Origin: Homarus americanus
Taxonomy: Eukaryota > Arthropoda > Malacostraca > Decapoda > Nephropidae
Direction of reading: 5' to 3'
Assembly (NCBI RefSeq): GCF_018991925.1
Contig: NW_024742338.1
Coordinates: 2,708,495-2,772,494, forward strand
DNA length: 64,000 nucleotides
The notes beneath the pieces were generated by a model. That model did not search any database and was not told the DNA's origin. It saw only the letters and a list, made by a program, of their open reading frames with translations. The stretch's first letter is position 1; each line of letters starts with the position of its first letter. Position numbers and translations under genes: made by a program. Shown here piece after piece: positions 46,501 through 57,580 of this stretch.

Positions 46501-49500
46501 CGACCTACTGATAGCTGCGATACTCCGCATGAGGGTTGCCATTGACAGAGGTCAGTACAGGGGTAATAGTGAGACAGGGTTGGGGAAGGTGGTAGTGGAG
46601 GTTGATAGGTGAAAAACAAATATTTCCATACTAAAAGTCATCCATTTACTGTAACATAATTTAGAGTCTTATTAAGGTTTTCAAGTACAGTACAGAACAG
46701 TGTATTCAAGCAGTAACTACACATCCCAAACACTTCAGCACTGTCACACAAACAACCCTGAGAATGTTTTAGTACCATCAAACATTTACAGCTTCCATAA
46801 TTACCCTTAAATATACTGTACTGTATCCTGTGGTTAAGAGGCATTTATCACTCTAAAATATGACAACCATACAAGAGCTCAGGTAACATGTGATGATAAT
46901 AGATGAATGAAGTTTGTTGTTTGTTTCCCAAGTGTGTAATTTAAGGGAACATGGTAGTGTATGTGTTGATTCATTGGCCAGTTTGGGTTATTTTAATCTC
47001 TAGGTTATTGAGTTATCGAGGTGATAATACAACACTTGAAGTTATCTGATACTCTATCTCCCGGTCTTGAGGAAGGACATACTGTACTGTACTACAGCCT
47101 TGACTACTGGCCAAACACATTCTACTTATGGCTACAAACACACATCACTGGTTCATACAATGCTAAATAACCCTTGAAGTAAATTCTTATTTTCAACCAT
47201 TAATTACATTTTCTCTGACTACCTTTTGACACACAACACCAACTCTTTTTAGCTAAACTTTCACCCCATGATATATTTGCCAATGGTTAATAGCAAATTC
47301 TTTCCTTTTAAATACAATAATATAGAACCAAGATTTACTGAAAAAAAGGTCTGATTTGTAAATTTAATAGAGGTATCCTAACTGTGGATTCTACCGTCAT
47401 ATGATAAGAGTTTGAATCAGATATTGATCACAGGAAGGTGAGGGAGAAAGGGGAGAAAAGGATTTACTGTATGTGAGGAAGACACACCCAGGAGGAAAAA
47501 GTGAATGAGCGAGTGAGGGAGAGACCAGAGCATCAAATGATTTCTGGGGAAGGAAGTGTTGCTGAAGGGTGATGGTGTGTATTTGGGTCTAGTTTTCAGC
47601 CAGCATTTCATTAAGACTGGAAGGTGAGAAATGCCTCTTGATGCAAATGTCCTCAATAAGTAGCTACAATATCAATGGCGTACAGTACAGTCGTGGACAA
47701 AAATTTGCTCCTGCGGTGAAACTGAATCACGGGAATGAGTCTCTGAACTGACTTACCCCGACTGTCACTAGGTGCTGGTGCACTGTTTTATCTCACTTGG
47801 GGTCGATGCTGCTTCATTTTGGGAGGGGATGAACTTGTGACCCTGGCCGTACACTTCTGTGTTCCGCATCTTCACCACCACCGTTTAACAGCCATTTCCA
47901 AGCCTGTAATAATATTTTTTTCTTTATCTGAAGTTTCATTAAAATATCTAGCATACCGTATATGGTTCATAAGTTATGCACTGTATAAGACTATGAACTC
48001 TGATCTTGAGCAGTGACACTGACCTTTGAAATATGGTGTTGTGCCAATTGTCTCGTGCTGATACATACTCAGTGGTTTCATAGAAATATTTCTTGACAAA
48101 GTTTTGACCTTTGACAGTGACCTCAATTTAATGCTGTACACTTTATCAACAGATGATGCATACTATAGATAAATTTCATAAAAATACTGTACACTGTCTC
48201 CAAAACTATATACACACTGCCTTACAGATTTTTGTGGCAATCATATGAATGGTTGTGGGTCGAACATCAATATGCGAGGACAAAGTTGCTGTTGTAATTG
48301 ACACATTCACGACAAAAACTTGTGATGCAGTGTGTAAACATGCATATGAGACACCCTGGACCAAGTCTTGATTTTTAACACCAACAGTGACCTTGACCTT
48401 TAAAACTTAATTTAGTAAAGTAATCAGAGCTTGTCTATTGGAGACACATCCTTGTAGTGTTTTTAAACTACAGTATACAGTAGTCTGCATTTACGAGGTC
48501 AATTGAACCCGTGGAGGTCCGCAAAAAACGAGAAACGCGTAAACGAAAGAACAGAACATATGGGATTAATTGAAATAGAGACTGGGCCGACTCCCAAACT
48601 CCACTTTTTCCGACACAATACGTACGTTGTAGCAAAAATAACATCTTAATTTTATGATGGTATGCACACACAATTAATATTTAAGAGAAATATCAATAAT
48701 ATTAGGTTTTTTAACACTTACGTTAGTAGAAAAGATGGCTGGGCACACGGGGATGGGGGGTTGGTTCCGAGGCAGAGGGCAGATTATTGGCCCTCACCTG
48801 TATCTCTTGTATCAATTGTATCACTATCCACCACAGAGGCTTGCAGGGCCTCTTTGTCAAACCCCTCAAAGTCCATATCCTCACCATCACTATCACCATC
48901 ACTGACTTGGACCGGCTGTGGTGGGTGGCGGGTGAAGAACTCGGTAATGTTTTGATGACTGGGCGACCTTGTGCGCACCCTGCCCGAGCCGCTTCCCGCG
49001 TAAATGATGAAATTTACCGCGTAATTAAAACATTTCATTCTGGGAAGGCACCGCGTAAATGACCAAACGCGTAAACAAAAAACCGCGTAAATGCAGACCC
49101 CGACTTACGACTGCTACGACTTATGACCGTCGGGACTTACGACCGCCGCAGATTTTTTATTAAAAATTTTTTTTTTTTTTTTTTTTTTTCAAATGACACA
49201 TGCATTTTCTATACTGAAACGTTTCCAGTTAATGTAGTTTCCATGTATAATTAGGAAATTATGGGGGCCCCATGTGCATTCAGCTGACTACATTAAAGGT
49301 AAGTGCTCAGTCACACTGTATCCATTCCTTATTATTTATTACTTTCACTGTACTGTATCCATTCCTCATTATTCATTACTTTTACTGTACTGTATTTCAT
49401 TGTAGATTTTTCATTAAAAAAAAAAAAAAAAATGTTTATCTATGTCGGACTTACGACCTGGATTTGGGTCCCTAACCCCGTCGTAAGTCGGGGTCTAGCT

Positions 49501-50130
49501 GTGTACTGTATCTACAATACAGTATATCAACACAAGATCTATATCTCCCAAAAAAGTATTGAGCTTGACTTTCAATCAACACCTTGATGTTTTAACCCAT
49601 AACACACAGACAACACACGCTATCTGTTCATGACAGTTAGACTTTCGTCCAAGTTTGAAGTCACTTCATTTGCAACTGTTGGGCTAGACACAGTACATTA
49701 ATAAATTTGTTTTATAAAAGTTTGTCTTCTCAATTCTTCAAGTATTGATCTGGCCTTACTTTTCACAACAGCTTATGACATGGTGGGTGAGCCAGGGATT
49801 CCTGGAGAGGAAGGTGACCGTGGAGACAAAGGACACAAAGGTCCTGCAGGTGAACCCGGCCAGTGCCCCGAGGAGACGTGTTTTGTTGGACCAGCAGGTA
49901 GACCAGGTCCTAACGGCGAACCAGGTGAACCGGGACCTAAGGGCGAGTGCTGTTATGGGAAGAGAGGACCTAAGGGACGCAAAGGACCACCTGGGAAGGG
50001 CACTCCAGGTCACCCAGGACCGCCAGGACTCAGAGGTGACAAAGGAGATCCAGGACGAGCCACCTGGAACTTTGATGCGGATATCCATAGTCACCTGAGT
50101 ATAGAACATATCACTTCCCACAGTGGGTGA
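43583..50130 (+). CDS. Secreted short collagen-like protein 2, complete, 409 aa
   Basis: Exons: 43583-43742, 44401-44960, 46400-46550, 49772-50130. Phases 1,0,1 agree and the CDS is 1230 bases. The N-terminal signal peptide has the core [18 protein letters not shown]. Exon 2 encodes a Gln-rich stretch ([20 protein letters not shown]), then a Cys-Pro repeat ([20 protein letters not shown]), a first collagen block ([22 protein letters not shown]) and the Cys cluster [10 protein letters not shown]. Exon 3 is a helix ([37 protein letters not shown]), probably a coiled coil. Exon 4 is a second, longer Gly-X-Y block ([32 protein letters not shown]) ending [14 protein letters not shown]. It is likely extracellular and disulfide-linked. 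It shares architecture and intron phases with the gene at 35.5-38.9 kb. I recognise no named family. Confidence 0.88.
45133..45600 (+). repeat. Long direct repeat, copy 1 (intron 2 of collagen-like gene 2)
   Basis: It starts AAATATGACAACCATACAAG and runs through TTTAAGGGAACATGGTAGTG to CCTTTTGACACACAACA. It matches 46856-47236, except for an extra tandem stretch of ~15-30 bp units (ACTAACACATACTACTACTG) at 45390-45500. Confidence 0.88.
46126..46385 (+). repeat. Telomere-like (CCTAA/CCTGA)n next to an exon
   Basis: Degenerate CCTAACCTGACCTGA pentamers, the reverse complement of TTAGG/TCAGG, continue to within about 15 bp of the exon 3 acceptor (AG 46398-46399). They therefore form most of the pyrimidine tract region. 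Confidence 0.8.
46856..47236 (+). repeat. Long direct repeat, copy 2 (intron 3 of collagen-like gene 2)
   Basis: About 380 bp collinear with 45133-45600, including TTCCCAAGTGTGTAATTTAA and ACAACACTTGAAGTTATCTG. The two copies bracket exon 3. Confidence 0.88.
47237..48470. other. Intron 3 of collagen-like gene 2, unassigned
   Basis: AT-rich sequence with no recognised exon, array or element. Confidence 0.4.
48478..49096. mobile_element. Tigger/pogo-like DNA transposon remnant, copy 2 (inverted)
   Basis: Left end CAGTAGTCTGCATTTACGAG after TA; right end CCGCGTAAATGCAGAC. The minus strand carries the same conserved tail as copy 1: [40 protein letters not shown], then [21 protein letters not shown]. 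Here it stays in one frame, which copy 1 does not. It lies in intron 3 of collagen-like gene 2. Confidence 0.8.
49092..49497. mobile_element. MITE with CAGACCCCGACTTACGAC ends
   Basis: Left CAGACCCCGACTTACGAC; right GTCGTAAGTCGGGGTCTAG. The interior includes poly(T) and poly(A) runs and a duplicated GTACTGTATCCATTCCTCAT-like segment. It shares its first bases (GCAGAC) with the end of the preceding Tigger-like copy, so the two abut or are nested. Confidence 0.7.
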
Positions 50131-50154
50131 TCAACTTAAAACTCTTTGTACATC

Positions 50155-50315
50155 ACTGACTGTTGCTGCCACTACTGCAACAGTCTGATGGTTGCTGCCA
50201 CTACTGCAACAGTCTGATGGTTGCTGCCACTACTGCAACAGTCTGATGGTTGCTGCCACTACTGCAACAGTCTGATGGTTGTTGCCACTACTGCAACAGT
50301 CTGATTGTTGTTGCC
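50155..50315. repeat. 29-bp tandem array downstream of collagen-like gene 2
   Basis: Five to six units of TGGTTGCTGCCACTACTGCA plus ACAGTCTGA, starting about 25 bp after the stop, hence probably in the 3'UTR. Confidence 0.93.
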
Positions 50316-50368
50316 ACTGCCTTAGCCCTATGTAAGCCCTACCAGCCCACTCCACACAAAATGTATGT

Positions 50369-50374
50369 AATAAA
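50369..50374 (+). promoter_or_regulatory. Candidate poly(A) signal of collagen-like gene 2
   Basis: AATAAA about 240 bp past the stop and after the 29-bp array. Confidence 0.45.
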
Positions 50375-50849
50375 TTAGGTTATAATAATATACAAATTTC
50401 TATCTTCACTAACTCATCACAAATAATTCACGTCCATAATTAGTGGTAATGTTTAACTACACTAAAAACACTTCTGTACTGCCCTTCCAGGTCTCTCAAC
50501 CCACACCACTCAGATGGCAAGTGCACTCAGGGAAACAATACTGTACTGTAGTAACTTTGCATCAGACTTGCATAAAAATAAATTCATGACAGAGTAAATG
50601 CACAAGCAAAATTACTGCTCCAACGAGATTCTATTCGACATCATACACCTTCAGTGGCTTGGGTGTGAAACTTGTAGGACTTTGTTCAACTCTTTGTTTA
50701 CAACTATTGTTTGACTTCAGTTTGAATTGCATATTATTGCCTTTATAATACTGACACTGCCAGTATTTAAAAAGCAAAAAGTAAAGTTTTTTATATAATT
50801 AATAGCTAAAAACTATTAGTACAGAAAACTTTCAGGTTAACTTCTTTGA

Positions 50850-51065
50850 TTCAGAGTTTTTAACGAGTGGTATACCTGCCAGAAAACATCGTAACAGCAT
50901 CGAGAGTGAACTCCTGTAGGGCCAGACTTTACCAACACTGGCACACGTTCAGGTACAATCAAGAGCCCGTACATGTCCACACTGTCCAGTAATTGCCAAC
51001 AAAGTGTAACACAGAACTGATGGACTGACCAACTGGCTAGTAAGGGCAATGTAAGTCCATTAATT
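50850..51065 (+). mobile_element. Old family A LINE 3' fragment
   Basis: Diverged words in the right order: AACGAGTGGTATACCTGCCA, TTTACCAACACTGGCACACG, TTCAGGTACA and AATTGCCAACAAAGTGTAAC. The diagnostic GATAAAAGTAAAA end is lost. Confidence 0.5.
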
Positions 51066-54060
51066 AAAATACACACTAAATTATGAGGAATTAAAATAAT
51101 ACAAAATTTTTGTAAAATACTGAAATAACTTTTTCACTTTAATTGTTTTTAATCACATCTCATACATTGCGTTGAGATCACTTATGGTAGAGAATAACCA
51201 CCGTGAAGACCACAAGTGTGGACAGCAAGATACACACACCTGGTGACCCACACAATTAGAACGACACAACTTGTCACATCTACTGGTTCAGCAACAGCGT
51301 CTCATCTCCCAAGTTGTGTTAATAATATTCACCTGGTTAACAAATACACCTACAAAAAAAAATACTGTACAGTACTTCACCAAAATCAATCTCCTTCACA
51401 CACTGCACAACACAGCCAACCAAGGTACCTCTTCAATGTGTCATCTTCACACGTTACTGTACAACTAACAATCAAAATCATTTAGAAAAAAATGTATTTG
51501 TATCTTACTTCAACTAAAAAAATGAATTATGTACTGTTTTTATACAGACATACATACATACAGTATATTATTCACTATCACACTTGTTTCACACACTATT
51601 TGTACCTGCAAGGAAAGTTTATAAAAGAAAACTTTCATACTTTAGCCAACCCAAACTTCCCATGGACTTATGATAATGTTAAAAATGAAAGTAATACAAG
51701 AGGACAAAATTAATATGTTTTTCCTACAAGAGTATAAAGTATACAGCATCATGACAATATGGCCGACACTGTACTCTACCACCTTCCCTTCTACAACTAC
51801 AGTATCCACCGACCACTGTACCTTGTAAATTAACCCCCTACAAACAATTCACCTTAATCCATCTTCAGCCATTCTGTAGTGTAGTCTATCACATCCTCAA
51901 CCTCAATAAACAGTATACAAGAACATTTATGACGATGGAGAAGCTAAGGTTGTCAGATTAAGTGATGGTGAAGAAGAAAAATTAAATGTACGTGGGGCAG
52001 TGCAGGGATTAACCTGACCACTGTTTCATCGAAAAGGTAAAGGCGAAAGTCAATCGAAGAATAGATAAAGAAGTTGTAAGATTTCGTGAGCAAATGAAAG
52101 TACAGTAGAGGCAGTGCTCTTTACGGTGAAGCCCCGTCTAACGTAACCTTGCTTAACGGACCTTCCTCATCAACGTATCTTGTCTGTTATGTGAAGTCTG
52201 CCCGTATATGTGGTTGAAATATTGAAAGGAATGACCAAGAAAAAATGAGTAAATGTACAATGAATAATGGGGATGAGGAGAGAGAGCAATTGAGGAAGTA
52301 TGGGACCGGATTATGGATCAAACTTCATAAAACACGGCAAAGACACACGACAACAGGTCATTATAACGCGAGAAGATGACTGGCAGATGAGAGAATGGTT
52401 CTACCCGTGAAGGAGGAAACTTATGTAACAACTGCAAATAAGGAAGAGAGGAGAGAGTGAATATTAAGAAAACTGGTGAAAGAATGCAAAATATACTGGC
52501 AGATAAAGACAATGGAGAAAATACTGTACCAAAGATATTAAAAGTAACAAGTTGGTTTCAAATGAGGAACTAATGGTAGAGATGATAAGGAGTGACAGCA
52601 AAAAATACAGAGGGTAATGCCTGCTTTGATCAGCTGCCGTGTTTTAGTGATGTAATCTACTTGGGTTACGTGTAAAGTAAAGTAACTACCCTGTATTGAG
52701 AGAACTATAGTGAACACGGTGTGGGTTCCGGAAAGTAAGAGGGTGATTGGTTTAAGTGTTTGTGTTAAAGAGTGTGAGTGATATGTTCCTAGAGAAAGGG
52801 AGGAACAAGATTATGGGTTTTATGTATCAGTAAAAAGATCATGTTAGTTTGATTGAAGATAATATAGACAGTGAGGTGTCTTAGGTTTGTGAGAGCATTT
52901 GTTTCAACGATCAGCGGACGATGAATTAAACCATGGAGTAGCTCAATTGGTGCACGGAGAAATACACGGATAGAGAAATGTGACGAGGGAGCGTGAAAAA
53001 AAGGGACTAGAATGCAATGAGGAAAAATTGAGGTCTAAATTCTGAAAAGCTGAGGAATCTTGTTTTAAATAATGGAAATGTTTGAGAGTAATGTGAGGTA
53101 AATGGAATACAAAGGAGATGATAGTATCGGATTGACAGCTGACCAGAGAGGATGCACTATGAGAATGGGTTGTGAAAAAGATTTGATAAAATGAAGGTGT
53201 GTGGGGATGTATAATTCATAAGTCGAAGAATGGGGGTGAGGGAGGTGCTGGAGGCAAGAAGAAAAAAGACATCTAGGAAATATCACGCTCTTTATACACT
53301 TGTAAGAGGGAATGTTCCATGTCTAGTTCACTTATACATGTCACAAATACATTTAAACTAATAAACTGTATCTAAGATGGAAGAGAGTTGTAAAAACAGT
53401 CATAATATAGTGGCCAACCAATAACTTATGTATAAAAAAAGGCTACTTATCTGAAACACAACTTACCCAGTACATGTAGATGGGTGTCCAAATGCCTCTT
53501 GCTTCAGTACATTTGTCTGTCTCATCGCTGGTCTAGCCTCAACAGTCTTCACCTCACTACTCAACAGCCAGTATACACCCCCACACAAGGTGAATTAACT
53601 TTTTTCTGGGACTTTAACATTAAAAGTACTCAGCTGCATTCACATCACAGACCATAACACCACTCCTAGTTCTGCCTGTCCTTCAGGTCTCAAACCATTT
53701 AAAACACTCACTTCCTATAATGAAGAACAACGTGTAAAAATCAGAGTAAAGTTGACATGATAATTTAGAATTCATAATTAACATCAAAAATACACCTGCA
53801 TCACCAAACATAGGTCACAGCACAGCCATTTTAAATTTTCCTATGAATGAAAAATCTACACAAATTAAATACAAGTATTTGTCTCAGCTTACTGTGACAC
53901 TCTAAAAATCTTCAAGGATTTCATTGTATAACATTTTATGAAGAACCACTTTAAAGGCTATCACAAAGCCTTCACACCATTATGCACTCTATCTAATGCA
54001 GTTACATCTTCCACAAATTTGTATGCTTTCTTTCGTAAGGGTATTAATAAGTAGATGTAC
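51066..54060. other. Unassigned intergenic DNA
   Basis: No coding exon is recognised. A Tigger-like end may be present near 52130-52200 (CAGTAGAGGCAGTGCTC ... CCCCGTCTAACGTAACCTTG), but its partner was not located. 52450-53290 is rich in AGAG/GAGGA motifs on the plus strand. Confidence 0.4.
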
Positions 54061-54062
54061 TG

Positions 54063-54208
54063 TACACTCGCTCCAAAAAGTAACTTTACGAAGGAGTCCG
54101 ATGAATTTCAAAATGTACATCACGACTCCTGTTGTCTAGTCAAAATCCTTCATCATTTGTCGTATTGTCTCGCACAAAATCGCAAGGATACTTTTTGGAG
54201 CGAGTTTA
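54063..54208. mobile_element. Small mariner-like MITE
   Basis: ACTCGCTCCAAAAAGTA at the left and TACTTTTTGGAGCGAGT at the right form 17-bp inverted repeats around 146 bp. TA is present beside both ends. Confidence 0.65.
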
Positions 54209-57200
54209 CACCTCCAACAACCACATCCTGCAGTCATGTCATCTATTGATCTTACACAATTCATAATCTCACCCTCTACAGGTTATTACACTCTTACACA
54301 AATACCTTTACACTTTAATAACTTATGGTCATCTTCTCTATTTAAATCAGGTATAATTACTCTAAACAACTGAGGCACAGTTAACGCCACCAACCCGGTG
54401 AAGTGTGGAATAGGAAACTTAATATTAAAAACCAGACAAAAGTTCTGATAATAATGTAAATACTAAAATACTTGAAGAATCTAAGAAAAGTTGTCATCGG
54501 CAAATTTTGTGGAGATGCTCCTCTTTCACAACATTTTCTGCAAGTAACTACCTAAATGATGATACTTGATGAGACCGTCTTCTTTACACACTTACATAAC
54601 CACTCTCTTAGTAACATAAAGTAACCTTGAGAAAAGTTATCAGAGTATTCAAGAACTTTAACAATGATGTTTCCAGGCATGTTGACTTTACATATTCTTT
54701 TTGGTCACTTTGGAGGTGATTAAAGAGAACCTAAATAATATAAACCTCAAATAAGAGAAGATTATCCTCCTGTACAGTCAACAACATGGGTCAATGATCC
54801 AGGTCTTCTCAGTATATTAAAAACAAAACAATGTCCACTTCAAAAGTTTAGGATCAGTGCAAGTTTTCTAAAGCACCAATATTCTCAACCATTGCCCACT
54901 GACACATACACACACACACACACAAATAATAATAATAAATAAAGTAAATTCAAAATAAATATCCGGGCTTGTCCAGTGATTAAAAGGTTCATTAAAAATT
55001 TATACAGGTATTTTAAAAAGAAACTAAAACACATCTATTCTTTAACAGCACAGTACAGCACAGCATAGCACACAGCAGCAGTATTTGGTTGTTTATTTGA
55101 TACATTTATCATGAAATAAAACTCCATTATGGATGTTACTTCATAAAGAAAAGCCTACACTGACGAAACACTTACAGCTGATAGTTTAAGACATGCTGAA
55201 GGAGTAACTGTGTGAGAAGTGTAACAGTGCTTGGACTGGTTGATGCTGCATCCCTACATATACCTGGAGGTGGACTTGTAGAGTACTGTAAACACTGGTA
55301 GAAATTAACACCAAACTACTCGGCACAAGCAGACACTACTGATCACATCAAGTGGAAACTGGAGATGATTTGAGAGCAGACACAACCATAAAGGCATTAC
55401 CATAAATGAGTTCATATAGGAATGAATTTTCCCAAAGCAAACTGTTTTTCCTGTAATACAAGTTCACTATTTCAACTAGAATTTATTCCAGTTCAGTAAG
55501 TTTTGTGTTTAATATCACCGTAATCATCAGGTATAGTTCTCTCCAATTTACAGTGAGACAACACACACATTCTTTAATTCTAAAATATTAATACATAATA
55601 AGGCACACAGCAAAGTTTATGATGCTACAGTTAGGTTATCTTCTATATACAGTACAATACAGTACAGTACAGTACAGTACAGTACAGTACAGTATATCTA
55701 ATAAGCTGTCTGCCACTATCCAGCTGAGTAGAAAATACATCTTCTACACTAATATAATTCACCTACCTCACCATATCTGACTTAGTGTACCTGGTATGCT
55801 AAAGCTCAGCTGGCCATTAGTATGGCCTTCCAATTCCATGAGACAAGTTAAATCCCCTGACCAGAGTGAGTGAGTTAGGGAACCATTATTCATGTTCACA
55901 TAGTCAGTCCATGGTATGTTGGAGGAGAAGGTTGTCACCCTAAATACTGTGAGACAGCATTAAGTATGTAAGTCAAGCTAAAATGTTGAAAAACAGATTA
56001 TGAAATTTAAATCCAGAAGAATAAGTCTTGGAAAATGCTTAAAATCAAGAGATTTTTAAAGTACTTTTTCAAACTTTTGCCAATGACAAAATCTTGGGGT
56101 CCCAGGTATTATTAACTATGACATTTCAATCAAACCCATTTAGACACTGTTTGTGTTACACCCATGTGTGTGAACCCAAGAGTACCCACTGACAGACATG
56201 GAGTGTGTTCAGCAGGACAAGTTGGAAAATCGTCCTTAGAAGAGCCCAAAGGTTTGAGAACTCATGCTTGGTAAGATAATTTGCATAGAATAGCCTTGGA
56301 GTTTCCTATTCTAGCAGAGGAACTCGGGTTATAAAACAGTTCATTTGATTTTGTTAACTTACTTGCAAGACCCAGAATAATTAATGAAAATGATAAAGAG
56401 TATTACAACCTTTAGTCCAAACACAAGTAAACTCCAGATAACAATAATAACTGCAGCAACATGGTTCAGTGCACATAAGTACATTGTTGGAAACAGAACA
56501 TGTTGCTGAAAACAAGAGACATTTTATTAAGTTTCTTAATACTGTATACCGAATATACCTGGTAAAGATAATTTCAACTTAAAACTGTTCCAACAATTTT
56601 ACAATGGCTTATGTTACATTAGACAAAGACACACATGAAACATTAACAATTGGTAGATATGTTGGATATCTCTTATTTAACTGATGCTCGGTTTATTATG
56701 AGGCAGTGAGGCAGTGTACCAGTTAGCCCTGGCCACCCATCAAAGTATTACTGTACTGTGGCAAAAATATCATTACTCCAGTTTCTCCCACTTACAGTCT
56801 ATGTCTTTGGCCACATTCGAACTGTATCACAACTCCGCGGTCAGTCACAGTTGAACTCTACTGTACACCAGTCTTCAAATATTGTTCCTGCTCATTTCTT
56901 CACAGTTTGGCCTTTCCTAATTTTCACCTGTCCCATGTCACTGATGTTTCACTCACATTATATTGTCTTTTGTATATTGTGCAGGTATTGTACTGTACTT
57001 GCTTCATGCACATGTCATTCTCTTTACACAATGTAGGCAGTCCAATAACAACTCTTTCACTTGTTAGATGCCAAAATACATAAAGAACTTTAGGTAAAGA
57101 CTGAAGAAATTATACAGAGTCTCCCACACTGGACAGTGTCAGGTAGATCAGTAACCTGGCCATTGTCACACCTTCTGGCATCAGTGAACAAACACCAACA

Positions 57201-57505
57201 CTTAAAAACACACAAACAATATTTTTCCATATTGATCAAGGTACAAAATGTGTGAAGTAGTCCTCAAGTGTTCCCACTATGACATGTGACCGGTAATAAG
57301 TGCAGTAATCCCTACCTGAGGGTTACCCTAGCTTGTACATCCTCACTGGTGAGTGAAGCTGTAGAGGAGGAGGAAAGGCATAAGTTAAGCAAAATACTGA
57401 ATTACCAAAATATGGAGAATAACATTTGCCAAATAACTAGATGTTTTCACAAATGTCTGAATTTCAAGTATCACAAAAACTAACTCATTACTCTTTTCTC
57501 TGCAT
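54209..57505. other. Unassigned DNA downstream of PERK
   Basis: AT-rich. 55650-55692 is an (ACAGT)n microsatellite; 54905-54925 is a short (CA)n. No exon is recognised. Confidence 0.4.
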
Positions 57506-57511
57506 TTTATT
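57506..57511 (-). promoter_or_regulatory. Candidate poly(A) signal of PERK
   Basis: AATAAA on the minus strand about 70 bp after the PERK stop at 57581. Confidence 0.45.
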
Positions 57512-57580
57512 GTCAAACATTCCTTTGTTCATCTCTGTCCATGTAGTCTATCAACAACATAGAAACAGAGAACAAAATGT

